From IMG/VR virus record IMGVR_UViG_3300034024_000020, positions 51,704 through 115,703 of that record: 64,000 bases of DNA. The stretch is one strand, 5' to 3'. This document shows, in pieces, positions 1 through 6,624 of the stretch. The stretch's first letter is position 1, and every line of letters begins with the position of its first letter. This stretch comes from a virus. Below the pieces are notes generated by a model. The model made no database searches, was not told where the DNA came from, and worked only from the letters and a program-made list of their open reading frames with translations. Both the position numbers and the translations under genes were made by a program.

Positions 1-35
1 AGAACGGTCAAGTTAAACATTTTGGAGAAAAATAA

Positions 36-335
36 ATGCACGCAGTTTGGATAGCTTATATTATTTTTGTGTTATGTATGGCATTGTGGGGTTTCTATAA
101 GTGTAGTTCGACATTCTATAACTTTATCCATACTCTAAAGGGCGGGAAAGTTATTCTATGTGAAGGAATTTCGTCTGCCATCAAAGGCGATGTGTGGAAA
201 TCGGCTCTACTTAGAGGTCCTATGACGGGCAAGATCACCGCCTATCGTTACTCTGCTAGTAAGATAGGTGCTCTCGATCTCAAGAGTGATGGTACTGGAG
301 ATTATTGTGGAAAGTTTGTCTGGAAGGTCATTTAA
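36..335 (+). CDS. Small membrane protein of unknown function
   Basis: 99 residues. The first 20 or so residues form a hydrophobic stretch that looks like a membrane anchor or uncleaved signal (IAYIIFVLCMALWGF), followed by a short soluble part. A purine-rich ribosome site (GGAG) lies about eight bases before the ATG. It overlaps the next gene by one base (TAATG), so the two are probably translationally coupled. I do not recognise a family. The operon probably starts left of the window. Confidence 0.6.
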   Translation: MHAVWIAYIIFVLCMALWGFYKCSSTFYNFIHTLKGGKVILCEGISSAIKGDVWKSALLRGPMTGKITAYRYSASKIGALDLKSDGTGDYCGKFVWKVI

Positions 336-541
336 TGGCAGACAAATTCACATGGTCGGATGTAGACGTAATCTTAAGAAAATGCGCGGAAGTCGTCTTA
401 GAGGGTCACAGATGGGTTAAATCCGGCTGTAGAGATAAAGGTCTAAGCGGTCCGTCCAATTTTAAGATTGCTTGCATTCAATTGAGGGAGCGTCTCGATA
501 AAGTTATCGAAGGCGAACCTAGCAACATAGGAATGACATGA
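335..541 (+). CDS. Small hypothetical protein
   Basis: 68 residues from the ATG that overlaps the stop of the preceding gene; an upstream in-frame start would extend into that gene and is less likely. Its stop overlaps the ATG of the radical SAM gene (ATGACATGA), so it sits in the same operon. Basic and acidic residues are mixed and no membrane segment or motif is seen. Function unknown. Confidence 0.55.
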   Translation: MADKFTWSDVDVILRKCAEVVLEGHRWVKSGCRDKGLSGPSNFKIACIQLRERLDKVIEGEPSNIGMT

Positions 542-1383
542 AAGTAATTAAATCTGCTATAGACGAATCTGTTAACTTCGTTCAAGAGCGTGACGGGATT
601 TTGGAATCCCGTTACGTTCATAGACCTGGAGCAGACTATTTCGTCTGCTATCTTAGTTCACACACCGGATGTAACAAAGCCTGTCGCTTCTGTCATTTGA
701 CAGCGACGGGTCAAACTTATATGCGCGATGCTACCATCCAAGAGCTTGTCGCTCAAATGGTACCTGTTTTTGAACATAATGCTAAAACAGACAATATTAG
801 TGCAGTGAACATCAATTTCATGGCTAGAGGAGAGCCTTTAGCTAATATGACTTTGTTGAAGAATTGGCACGAATTTACTCTAGTTCTTCATGGTCTTTGT
901 AAAGCTTATGGTCTAGAGTATAATATCAATATATCAACAATTATGCCAGAGGAAATGGAAGATGTCGATCTTGCTGATGTGTTTGGGTCAGAAGTCACGT
1001 TATATTATAGCTTATACTCCCTCAAACCGAGATTTCGACGCAGATATATTCCTAAATCAATGGATCCTTACGCTGCCCTTCTTAAACTCAGAGATTGGCA
1101 GCAACGAACAGGCGGGCGAGTAGTAATTCACTTCGCTATGATCCAGGACGGTAATGATTGCTACGGTGATCATCACAACATGCTGGATTATCTACTAAAA
1201 ATCGGACTGGATACTAGACTTAATCTTGTTCGGTACAACCCACCTGATCCTAAGAAAAGTAGAGAAGCTCCTAACTGGCTATCTTTATTCGAACTCTGGA
1301 AATTCGAATTTCCAGAATCTAAAATTGTATCACGCGTAGGCGAAGACGTTTATGCAAGTTGTGGGATGTTTGTAAATGGCTAA
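538..1383 (+). CDS. Radical SAM protein, RlmN/Cfr-like rRNA or tRNA methyltransferase
   Basis: 281 residues with a radical SAM cluster motif CNKACRFC near residue 45, which would bind the 4Fe-4S cluster and SAM. RlmN and Cfr also need two further cysteines. One is present just before the cluster (VCYLSSHTGC) and one near the C-terminus (ASCGMF). A GEPL-type motif (ARGEPLANM) fits the same family. RlmN methylates A2503 of 23S rRNA and A37 of some tRNAs. The protein is about 100 residues shorter than bacterial RlmN and lacks room for its N-terminal domain, so the substrate may differ. It overlaps the MazG-like gene by eight bases. Confidence 0.8.
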   Translation: MKVIKSAIDESVNFVQERDGILESRYVHRPGADYFVCYLSSHTGCNKACRFCHLTATGQTYMRDATIQELVAQMVPVFEHNAKTDNISAVNINFMARGEPLANMTLLKNWHEFTLVLHGLCKAYGLEYNINISTIMPEEMEDVDLADVFGSEVTLYYSLYSLKPRFRRRYIPKSMDPYAALLKLRDWQQRTGGRVVIHFAMIQDGNDCYGDHHNMLDYLLKIGLDTRLNLVRYNPPDPKKSREAPNWLSLFELWKFEFPESKIVSRVGEDVYASCGMFVNG

Positions 1384-1786
1384 AGGTGCATTAGGACATG
1401 AAATTCTAAACGGGCTAGAGGGAGCTATAGCTCATGCTAAAAGACTACAAACTGAAGAGGAAGACGGCAAAAAGCCTGAAGCCACTGTAGGTGGTCCTGT
1501 TATTACCTATAAAATGAATTGTCCCGTGTGGCCGGGTTTAGGTAAGCTTTCCGAAGAAATGGGAGAGCTAGGAGTAGAATTTGGAAAGTTGATTGTCAAC
1601 GGTGGAAACCCAAATTATTGGGATGACAGAGACTTATTGGACGGAATCCATAATGAAACCGCCGATGTTCTAGCTGCTGTAGCTTTTTTCATTGAACAGA
1701 ATCAGCTACTAGATGAAAATCGCATTACGGAACGAGCACAGAGAAAGCTAGAAAAATTCCGACACTGGCGAGACACCAAACAGTAA
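1376..1786 (+). CDS. MazG-like nucleotide pyrophosphohydrolase
   Basis: 136 residues. The motif KLSEEMGELGVEF followed by NETADVLAA gives the EExxE and ExxD acidic pattern of all-alpha NTP pyrophosphohydrolases, which coordinate magnesium and hydrolyse NTPs or dNTPs to monophosphates. Phage members are thought to adjust nucleotide or ppGpp pools. The ATG overlaps the end of the radical SAM gene, and a strong promoter follows, so this is the last gene of its operon. The exact substrate cannot be read from sequence. Confidence 0.75.
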   Translation: MAKGALGHEILNGLEGAIAHAKRLQTEEEDGKKPEATVGGPVITYKMNCPVWPGLGKLSEEMGELGVEFGKLIVNGGNPNYWDDRDLLDGIHNETADVLAAVAFFIEQNQLLDENRITERAQRKLEKFRHWRDTKQ

Positions 1787-1818
1787 AGCTATTTTCACCG
1801 ATAACGGAAAAATAGTTC

Positions 1819-1847
1819 TTGACATGTGCCCCCATTATGTGTATAAT
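1819..1847 (+). promoter_or_regulatory. Sigma70-type promoter for the 1878 gene
   Basis: Perfect TTGACA at 1819-1824 and perfect TATAAT at 1842-1847 with a 17-base spacer. It is preceded by AGTT, giving the word AGTTCTTGAC shared with other promoters in this window. The expected RNA start is near 1854, leaving a short leader with AAGGAG at 1863-1868. Confidence 0.9.
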
Positions 1848-1877
1848 GGGTGTTCAATCAGCAAGGAGAATATAAAA

Positions 1878-2249
1878 TTGGCTTGGGACGATAACAAGAA
1901 GGCTTTGGCAGTAAAACTCTATCAGGAGAAAGAGCCTACGCCGGAGAACTCAATAGAAATCGTTAAAGAGATTGCCGACGAGATCGGTGAATCTGTTAAC
2001 GGTGTTCGAATGATTCTCACGAAAGCAAATGTTTACATTAAGAAGGCGGATGCACCTAAGGCTGCTTCCGGCGCAAAGAGTAGTGGCTCGGGTGGAACTC
2101 GAGTTAGTAAGGACGCTGCACATCAACAGCTAACCGCAGCAATCGAGGCTCACGGCCAGACTGCTGATAGCGAAATCATCTCTAAGATGACAGGTAAGGC
2201 AGCGTTGCACTTTGCAGCGATTCTTACTGCAATTCCCACAGCGGAATAA
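1878..2249 (+). CDS. Small HTH-type DNA-binding protein
   Basis: 123 residues from a TTG start preceded by AAGGAG; a longer reading from 1824 would begin inside the promoter and is rejected. The N-terminal 55 residues follow the pattern WDD...IAxEIGESVNGVRMxL...V, which matches the repeated HTH units of the protein at 5658-6398, so the two are probably paralogues. The middle is rich in Ala, Lys, Ser and Gly like a linker, followed by a short helical C-terminus. It is monocistronic, with its own strong promoter and a terminator after it, suggesting high early expression. Likely a DNA-binding or transcription-related protein; the role is inferred. Confidence 0.65.
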   Translation: MAWDDNKKALAVKLYQEKEPTPENSIEIVKEIADEIGESVNGVRMILTKANVYIKKADAPKAASGAKSSGSGGTRVSKDAAHQQLTAAIEAHGQTADSEIISKMTGKAALHFAAILTAIPTAE

Positions 2250-2255
2250 AAATAA

Positions 2256-2285
2256 GGCGGCCCGACTAGTTTCGGGTCGCCTATT
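2256..2285 (+). terminator. Rho-independent-like terminator after the 1878 gene
   Basis: Ten-pair stem GGCGGCCCGA / TCGGGTCGCC (one G-U pair) with a six-base loop, followed by a weak T-containing tail (TATTCC). It lies directly after the stop codon. Confidence 0.7.
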
Positions 2286-2321
2286 CCTGTTTAAGGTAAG
2301 CCAACCTGCTCAGGAGTAAAA

Positions 2322-2597
2322 GTGACTAAAGATGAGTTTATTAGTCGAGTAAGAGAGTTCGGTGATGCAATTATCACCTATAGAAGCCCGGAGTCTAAGA
2401 AGCTGAAGTACAATGTTTGTACTTTAGATTTTAACACTCCATATATCAAAAGCAAGCAGAATAGAGCTAAAGAGAGTGACGAAACTACTCTTCTTTTCTG
2501 CTGGGACGTAGATTCCTTTAGACTTCTGAGACATAGCAATGTAACTCGTGTTGAGCCACTTGCTAGTGCCTTGAAGGAAGGGTCTAATGTCAGATGA
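2322..2597 (+). CDS. Hypothetical protein
   Basis: 91 residues from a GTG start with CAGGAG six bases upstream. It ends with an 11-base overlap into the PC4-like gene. The sequence has no membrane segment and contains several charged and aromatic residues (CWDVDSFRLLRHS). I do not recognise the family; position suggests an accessory role in replication or transcription. Confidence 0.55.
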   Translation: MTKDEFISRVREFGDAIITYRSPESKKLKYNVCTLDFNTPYIKSKQNRAKESDETTLLFCWDVDSFRLLRHSNVTRVEPLASALKEGSNVR

Positions 2598-2907
2598 AGT
2601 ATTTAGTAGAATAGTTCATCAGACTGATGATAAGCAAATAAGATTAACAATCAATGAATTCAGGGGTGTGGAATATATGCACCTCAGAGAATATTATCAA
2701 GATTTTGAGGAAAATTGGTGCCCTTCTAAAAAGGGAGTAGCTATGCCTCTTGATCTGAATAACAGCAGAGAACTGTTTGCGGGATTAGTAGAAATTCTAT
2801 CCCTAGCAGAGAGTAAAGACGTCATTTTAGAGCACTTTGAAGAGCTCATTAGGAACACTTATCCAGATGAAGAACTTTCTAGATTACGCGAGCAAAAAGT
2901 ATCATGA
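2587..2907 (+). CDS. PC4/p15-like single-stranded DNA-binding protein
   Basis: 106 residues. The central segment IRLTINEFRGVEYMHLREYY followed by PSKKGVAMPLD matches the transcriptional coactivator p15 (PC4) fold: a beta sheet carrying the YxDxREYY-like and KKGV signatures that contact ssDNA. Family members bind unwound DNA and influence transcription or replication. The gene starts inside the end of the preceding gene and ends inside the ligase gene, so all three are one operon. Recognition is by motif only. Confidence 0.7.
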   Translation: MSDEVFSRIVHQTDDKQIRLTINEFRGVEYMHLREYYQDFEENWCPSKKGVAMPLDLNNSRELFAGLVEILSLAESKDVILEHFEELIRNTYPDEELSRLREQKVS

Positions 2908-3802
2908 GGGTAACCCCATCATACCTGATGACGTGTTTGATCGTCTAGCAGAGACACATGGATATGAAGATGTGGGTCACAGCGTTCAACACGGTGTGGC
3001 TCACTACTTTCCGATGTGGTCACTCAAGAAGTGCTATGTTGGTGAGAAACCAATCGTCCTAGTTGGCGATACTATCGAAACCCCCAAACTCGACGGAGCT
3101 GCTATCTCTTTACTTTACGTAGAGGGACAATTAGTCATGGCCTTAACACGTGGAAACGGTAAACGCGGTGAGGACATAACAGATAAAATCAAATTACTAG
3201 TAGAGTCTTTTATACCGACATACGAGCCTATAATTCAAATTATAGGTGAAATAGCTGCTAAAAAGACTATTCCTAATGCTAGGAATTATGCAGCTGGAGC
3301 TTTAAACCTCAAAGATATAGAAGAATTCAAAACCAGAGAAGTTACCTTTATTGCTTACGGTTTGCAAGTTTCTGAAAATAAATCTGGTTGTTCAGAAACT
3401 TATGTACAAGATATGCAATCCCTTAGCAATATGGGTTTTAACACAGTTTTAGATGGAGAATGGAATGAATACCCGCAAGATGGCCGCGTTTATCGGCTCA
3501 ATTCAAATCAAGCCTACGATAGGGCTGGTTATACTAGTTCTCACCCTCGCGGAGCCTTTGCTCTCAAAGTACGGCCACAAGGAGTTAGCACAACTCTCAA
3601 AGGAGTTGAATGGCAAGTTGGAAGGACTGGCACTGTTAATCCGGTAGCCATCTTAGAGCCTGTTAAAGTAGGGGACGCCATGGTAAGTCGTGCAACCCTA
3701 CACAATATGAAGTATATTGAAGAGCTAGGCCTGGAGATAGGATGCGAAGTAGAGATTATTCGCTCGGGGGAAATCATACCTCGAGTTGTAAGGAGATTAT
3801 AA
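2867..3802 (+). CDS. ligA: NAD-dependent DNA ligase, N-terminal half (adenylation and OB domains)
   Basis: 311 residues from the ATG at 2867; an upstream TTG in frame at 2837 is a weaker alternative. It contains a Ia-like segment (PDDVFDRL), the HYFPMWSLKK segment, the nucleotidyltransferase motif TPKLDGAA with the adenylated lysine, GEIAAKK and NARNYAAGALN, then the OB-fold segments WQVGRTGTVNPVA and VSRATLHN. It stops exactly after the OB-fold end (SGEIIPRV). The zinc finger, HhH and BRCT domains are on a separate gene at 4909-5658. T5 also encodes its ligase as two subunits. It probably seals nicks during replication together with the second half. Confidence 0.9.
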   Translation: MKNFLDYASKKYHEGNPIIPDDVFDRLAETHGYEDVGHSVQHGVAHYFPMWSLKKCYVGEKPIVLVGDTIETPKLDGAAISLLYVEGQLVMALTRGNGKRGEDITDKIKLLVESFIPTYEPIIQIIGEIAAKKTIPNARNYAAGALNLKDIEEFKTREVTFIAYGLQVSENKSGCSETYVQDMQSLSNMGFNTVLDGEWNEYPQDGRVYRLNSNQAYDRAGYTSSHPRGAFALKVRPQGVSTTLKGVEWQVGRTGTVNPVAILEPVKVGDAMVSRATLHNMKYIEELGLEIGCEVEIIRSGEIIPRVVRRL

Positions 3803-3996
3803 TGAGAGCAATTAGAGACAGATTTGTAGGCTTCTTCGGACCTAGAGAAACTGATATGCCGCTGAAGGTTCGTCAAGCAATGGACCGTTTAGATGTATTA
3901 GCCACATGGCAAGAGCCAGATGCGGTTATAACTGTCAGAGCGGGAGATATTAACACCGTATTATCTTTCCTGAAGAAGATTGAAAGAAGCATATAA
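3802..3996 (+). CDS. Small hypothetical protein between ligase halves
   Basis: 64 residues starting at an ATG that overlaps the ligase stop (TAATGA), with AAGGAG upstream. Basic N-terminus (MRAIRDRFVGFF) and a short helical rest. It overlaps the next gene by one base. No family recognised. It is one of four genes lying between the two ligase genes. Confidence 0.55.
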   Translation: MRAIRDRFVGFFGPRETDMPLKVRQAMDRLDVLATWQEPDAVITVRAGDINTVLSFLKKIERSI

Positions 3997-4253
3997 TGTA
4001 TACCCATTTGCGAGAAATTTCAGGAAAAGCAGCTGATATTTATATCAATTTAGCTGGCATAAGCGATGATGAAGTAGCCATTGGACGAGACGATCTAATG
4101 GAGCTTCTAGAATTAATTGCTGACGGAGCAGAGCAATCTGTAGAAATCGAGGAATTGAAATCTAAGATGGAAACCAGCGACGAAGAATTGAAGTCTCTGT
4201 ATGAAGAGAACGAGGCTTTAAGACGTAAAGCTGACACGTTAAAGAGGGTATAA
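3996..4253 (+). CDS. Small coiled-coil hypothetical protein
   Basis: 85 residues. The second half is rich in Glu, Lys and Leu with heptad-like spacing (EELKSKMETSDEELKSLYEE), suggesting a coiled coil. Both ends overlap neighbours by one base (TAATG), so translation is coupled through this block. Function unknown. Confidence 0.55.
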   Translation: MYTHLREISGKAADIYINLAGISDDEVAIGRDDLMELLELIADGAEQSVEIEELKSKMETSDEELKSLYEENEALRRKADTLKRV

Positions 4254-4633
4254 TGCACTTAACTATTTGGACTGCGACCGGATGCTCCTTTTGCGAACCT
4301 ATGAAGCGTATAGCAGAGGATGTAGCACGCACTATTGGTTGGGAATATAATTCGGTAAATCTAGATCAAAGTAATAGAGATCTTTTCAGAGAGTGGGGTA
4401 TTACTGGAGTTCCCACTATAACTATTGTTGAAAATAGAGAAGAAGTTGCTCGTGTAACGGGTTCTATGACTCGACGTCAGTTGGAGACAGAAATTGAGCG
4501 GCATCTACAACGAGACGTATTTTCTGAACAACCCGGAGAAGAGCCAACTTCCAGCAGTTCTGTACTGCGTAATTCTGGTGAACAAGAAAACCCAGAACAG
4601 GGAGTGCATCAAGATAGGGATTGCGCAGGGTAA
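4253..4633 (+). CDS. Thioredoxin/glutaredoxin-like protein
   Basis: 126 residues. The start of the protein reads TIWTATGCSFCEPMKRIAED, a redox CxxC motif (CSFC) on the first helix of a thioredoxin fold, and the cis-proline signature GVPTITIV is present near residue 50. It probably reduces disulfides, perhaps those of the class II ribonucleotide reductase encoded at 21187. The recognisable fold ends near residue 85; the last 40 residues are low-complexity and overlap the following gene in another frame, so this tail may be an overlap artefact or a frameshift product. Confidence 0.75.
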   Translation: MHLTIWTATGCSFCEPMKRIAEDVARTIGWEYNSVNLDQSNRDLFREWGITGVPTITIVENREEVARVTGSMTRRQLETEIERHLQRDVFSEQPGEEPTSSSSVLRNSGEQENPEQGVHQDRDCAG

Positions 4634-4859
4634 AAATTGGAAAGATGTAATTAAGAGGTCAGCAGGATTCAAAGGATACGAAATACGTATCCAGAAAGTT
4701 GTACCAGGACCTCTTGAGGAAATATATCATCTAGAACAATATCTGCACGAATTGTGGGCACATAAAAAATACAAATCTGCCTGGAAGTTTGGTGGTCATA
4801 CTGAGCTATTTGAGATTGACGCCGAAATCATTCGTAGCGTCCCAGAAAAAAGTTCTTGA
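4494..4859 (+). CDS. GIY-YIG-like nuclease of the T5orf172/MUG113 type
   Basis: 121 residues from a TTG start; the true start could lie later. The segment CIKIGIAQ, a conserved central basic residue, the pair HLEQYLHELW and the terminal TELFEI follow the T5orf172 branch of the GIY-YIG superfamily. Such proteins are often mobile endonucleases. It overlaps the thioredoxin-like gene by 140 bases in the +1 frame, which is unusually long, and sits between the two ligase genes, so it may have caused the split. A promoter for the second ligase half overlaps its 3' end. Confidence 0.6.
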   Translation: MSGIYNETYFLNNPEKSQLPAVLYCVILVNKKTQNRECIKIGIAQGKNWKDVIKRSAGFKGYEIRIQKVVPGPLEEIYHLEQYLHELWAHKKYKSAWKFGGHTELFEIDAEIIRSVPEKSS

Positions 4860-4884
4860 CAATGACCCCAAAACCCGATATAAT
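4856..4884 (+). promoter_or_regulatory. Sigma70-type promoter for the second ligase gene
   Basis: Perfect TTGACA at 4856-4861 and TATAAT at 4879-4884, 17-base spacer, preceded by AGTTC as in the other strong promoters. RNA would start near 4891, giving a leader of about 18 bases before the ATG at 4909. Confidence 0.9.
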
Positions 4885-4908
4885 GGTTTCATCAAGACGA
4901 GAGAAGCA

Positions 4909-5658
4909 ATGATCATCACACCTCCTACGAACTGTCCGAGTTGTGACTCAAATCTTATCTGGTCCAACGATACCCTCTATTGTGTAAATTCTGATTGCCC
5001 TGCTCAAGCGTCGAAGCAAGTTCAACACTTTGCCCAGACTCTTAAGATTAAGGGTTTAGGACCTTCCACAATTGAGAAACTCTTACTTCAGAACATAGAA
5101 GAAATCTATGAGATGGAACTAGAGTATATGACCTCTATGCTAGGGTCAGAAAAGCTGGCAATTAAGCTGTTTAATGAAATTGAAAGATCTAAACAAGAGC
5201 CGCTTAATACAGTCTTACCTGCATTTGGCATTTCGTTGATTGGAAAATCAGCGACTGACAAGCTTTCATCGGTAGTTTCGTCAATATTCGATATTGACGA
5301 GAATGCTTGTAAGAAAGCGGGTCTGGGTCCTAAAGCTACTGAGAACTTAATGGATTGGATGGAAACTCAATTCGAAAGATATTGTGATCTTCCATTTAGC
5401 TATGAGTTTATCAGAAATTCCCCTTCTATGAAAAGCGTAGGCATAATCTGCATTACGGGCAAACTAAATAGTTTCAAAACTAAAGCAGAAGCTGCTGAAG
5501 CTTTGAAAAAGAAGGGTTTTACAGTAAAGGATAGTCTAACTAAAGATGTGACTATACTTGTAAATGAGAGCGGAAAAGAAACCGCTAAAACCATCAAGGC
5601 CGCCGAGAACGGCGTTCTTATCATCAACAACCTAAAAGAATATTTGGAGACTATATAA
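4909..5658 (+). CDS. ligB: NAD-dependent DNA ligase, C-terminal half (Zn finger, HhH, BRCT)
   Basis: 249 residues. The N-terminus has four cysteines in the ligase zinc-finger arrangement (NCPSCDSN ... YCVNSDCPAQ). It is followed by helix-hairpin-helix repeats (KIKGLGPSTIEKL, LPAFGISLIGKSA, AGLGPKATENL) and a BRCT domain from about residue 175 (GIICITGKLNS to the end). These domains directly continue the protein ending at 3802. The start is chosen downstream of the promoter; the longer reading from 4789 begins in the previous gene. It presumably pairs with the adenylation half to form a two-subunit ligase. Confidence 0.9.
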   Translation: MIITPPTNCPSCDSNLIWSNDTLYCVNSDCPAQASKQVQHFAQTLKIKGLGPSTIEKLLLQNIEEIYEMELEYMTSMLGSEKLAIKLFNEIERSKQEPLNTVLPAFGISLIGKSATDKLSSVVSSIFDIDENACKKAGLGPKATENLMDWMETQFERYCDLPFSYEFIRNSPSMKSVGIICITGKLNSFKTKAEAAEALKKKGFTVKDSLTKDVTILVNESGKETAKTIKAAENGVLIINNLKEYLETI

Positions 5659-6398
5659 TGACACTTCCTAAGTGGACTGATGAGCGCACCGCTCAGCTTC
5701 GTGATCTCGTTGGCAGCGAGGAGCCCGTAACTAAGGCTACCGTAGACCGTGTAGCAGAGGAAATGGAGACTTCTAGCCGTTCCGTCGCTTCTAAGCTTCG
5801 TAAGCTTGGTGTCGAGGTAGAACTAGCATCGCAGGCGCCACGTGCGTTCAGCGACGAGCAGGCTGAAGAGCTAGCTCAGTTCGTCCGTGAAAATGAGGGT
5901 GAGCTTACTTATGCTCAGATCGCAGAGCAGTTTAACGGTGGTAGCTTCACCGCTAAGCAGATTCAGGGTAAGATCCTAAGCATGGAGCTTACTGATGCGG
6001 TTGCCCCAACTCCTAAGCCGGAGAGCACCAAGACCTACACCGATGAAGAGGAGGCTGAGGTCGTCCGTCTAATCGGTGAGAACGCTTTCGTCGAGGATAT
6101 CGCTAGTGCGCTAGATCGTACCGTTCCTTCTATCCGTGGTAAGGCTCTTAGCCTTCTTCGTGGTGGTCAGATCGCAGCGATGCCAAAGCAGCGTGACGTT
6201 AAGGGTCAGGCACCTGACCAGTTCGAGGAGCTCGGAGATGTTTCAACTCTTACCGTTGAGCAGATCGCAGAGCGTCTTGGAAAGACCGAGCGCGGTGTAA
6301 AGACCATGCTAACCCGTCGCGGTGTAACCGCAGCGGACTACGACGGGGCAGCTCGTCGTGAGAAGGCTCAGGCAGCAGCCGCAGCAACCACTGCGTAA
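5658..6398 (+). CDS. Multi-repeat HTH DNA-binding protein, T5 D5-like in position
   Basis: 246 residues made of about four repeats, each starting with an aromatic-Thr/Ser-Asp-Glu segment and ending in a predicted recognition helix: WTDERTAQL...SRSVASKLRKLGV, FSDEQAEEL...AKQIQGKILSM, YTDEEEAEV...VPSIRGKALSL and LTVEQIAERLG...ERGVKTMLTRRGV. This is typical of SANT/HTH-like DNA binding. Codon use is markedly biased toward CGT, CTT, AAG and CAG compared with its neighbours, as in strongly expressed genes. T5 has an abundant DNA-binding protein (D5) at the equivalent place between ligase and helicase; the match is by position and architecture, not proven homology. The ATG overlaps the ligase stop. 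Confidence 0.7.
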   Translation: MTLPKWTDERTAQLRDLVGSEEPVTKATVDRVAEEMETSSRSVASKLRKLGVEVELASQAPRAFSDEQAEELAQFVRENEGELTYAQIAEQFNGGSFTAKQIQGKILSMELTDAVAPTPKPESTKTYTDEEEAEVVRLIGENAFVEDIASALDRTVPSIRGKALSLLRGGQIAAMPKQRDVKGQAPDQFEELGDVSTLTVEQIAERLGKTERGVKTMLTRRGVTAADYDGAARREKAQAAAAATTA

Positions 6399-6422
6399 AC
6401 GCCTCCTTCTTGGAAAATGTAA

Positions 6423-6458
6423 GGGCGGGGAAACGGTAAACGTTTCCCTGCCCAATTT
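6423..6458 (+). terminator. Rho-independent-like terminator
   Basis: Stem GGGCGGGGAAACG / CGTTTCCCTGCCC (13 pairs, one mismatch) with a four-base GTAA loop, then AATTTTG. It follows the HTH gene and would separate it from the helicase operon, allowing higher expression upstream. Confidence 0.8.
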
Positions 6459-6473
6459 TGCTGGAGAAAGCAA

Positions 6474-6611
6474 ATGATTAATTTATGGCGTGAGTTATTC
6501 CGCATAGAAAACAATAATCTCGGTCTTCGTATAGAAGTGAAGATTACTCCTGAAATAACAGAGAGCTGGGAAGAGCTCGTAGAAGCCTGGAACGAGCTAT
6601 TTAAGAAATAA
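6474..6611 (+). CDS. 45-residue hypothetical protein
   Basis: ATG with GGAGAA six bases upstream and a stop 13 bases before the helicase start. Translation begins MINLWRELFRIENNNLG and is acidic with several tryptophans (ESWEELVEAWNELF). Too short for family recognition, but the ribosome site and tight spacing support a real gene. Confidence 0.55.
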   Translation: MINLWRELFRIENNNLGLRIEVKITPEITESWEELVEAWNELFKK

Positions 6612-6624
6612 TATGGAGTAAATA

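Noticed and set aside
1824-1877. Longer N-terminus for the HTH gene starting at 1824
   Set aside because: The codons overlap the promoter -35 and -10; RNA would start after them, and a TTG with AAGGAG lies at 1878.
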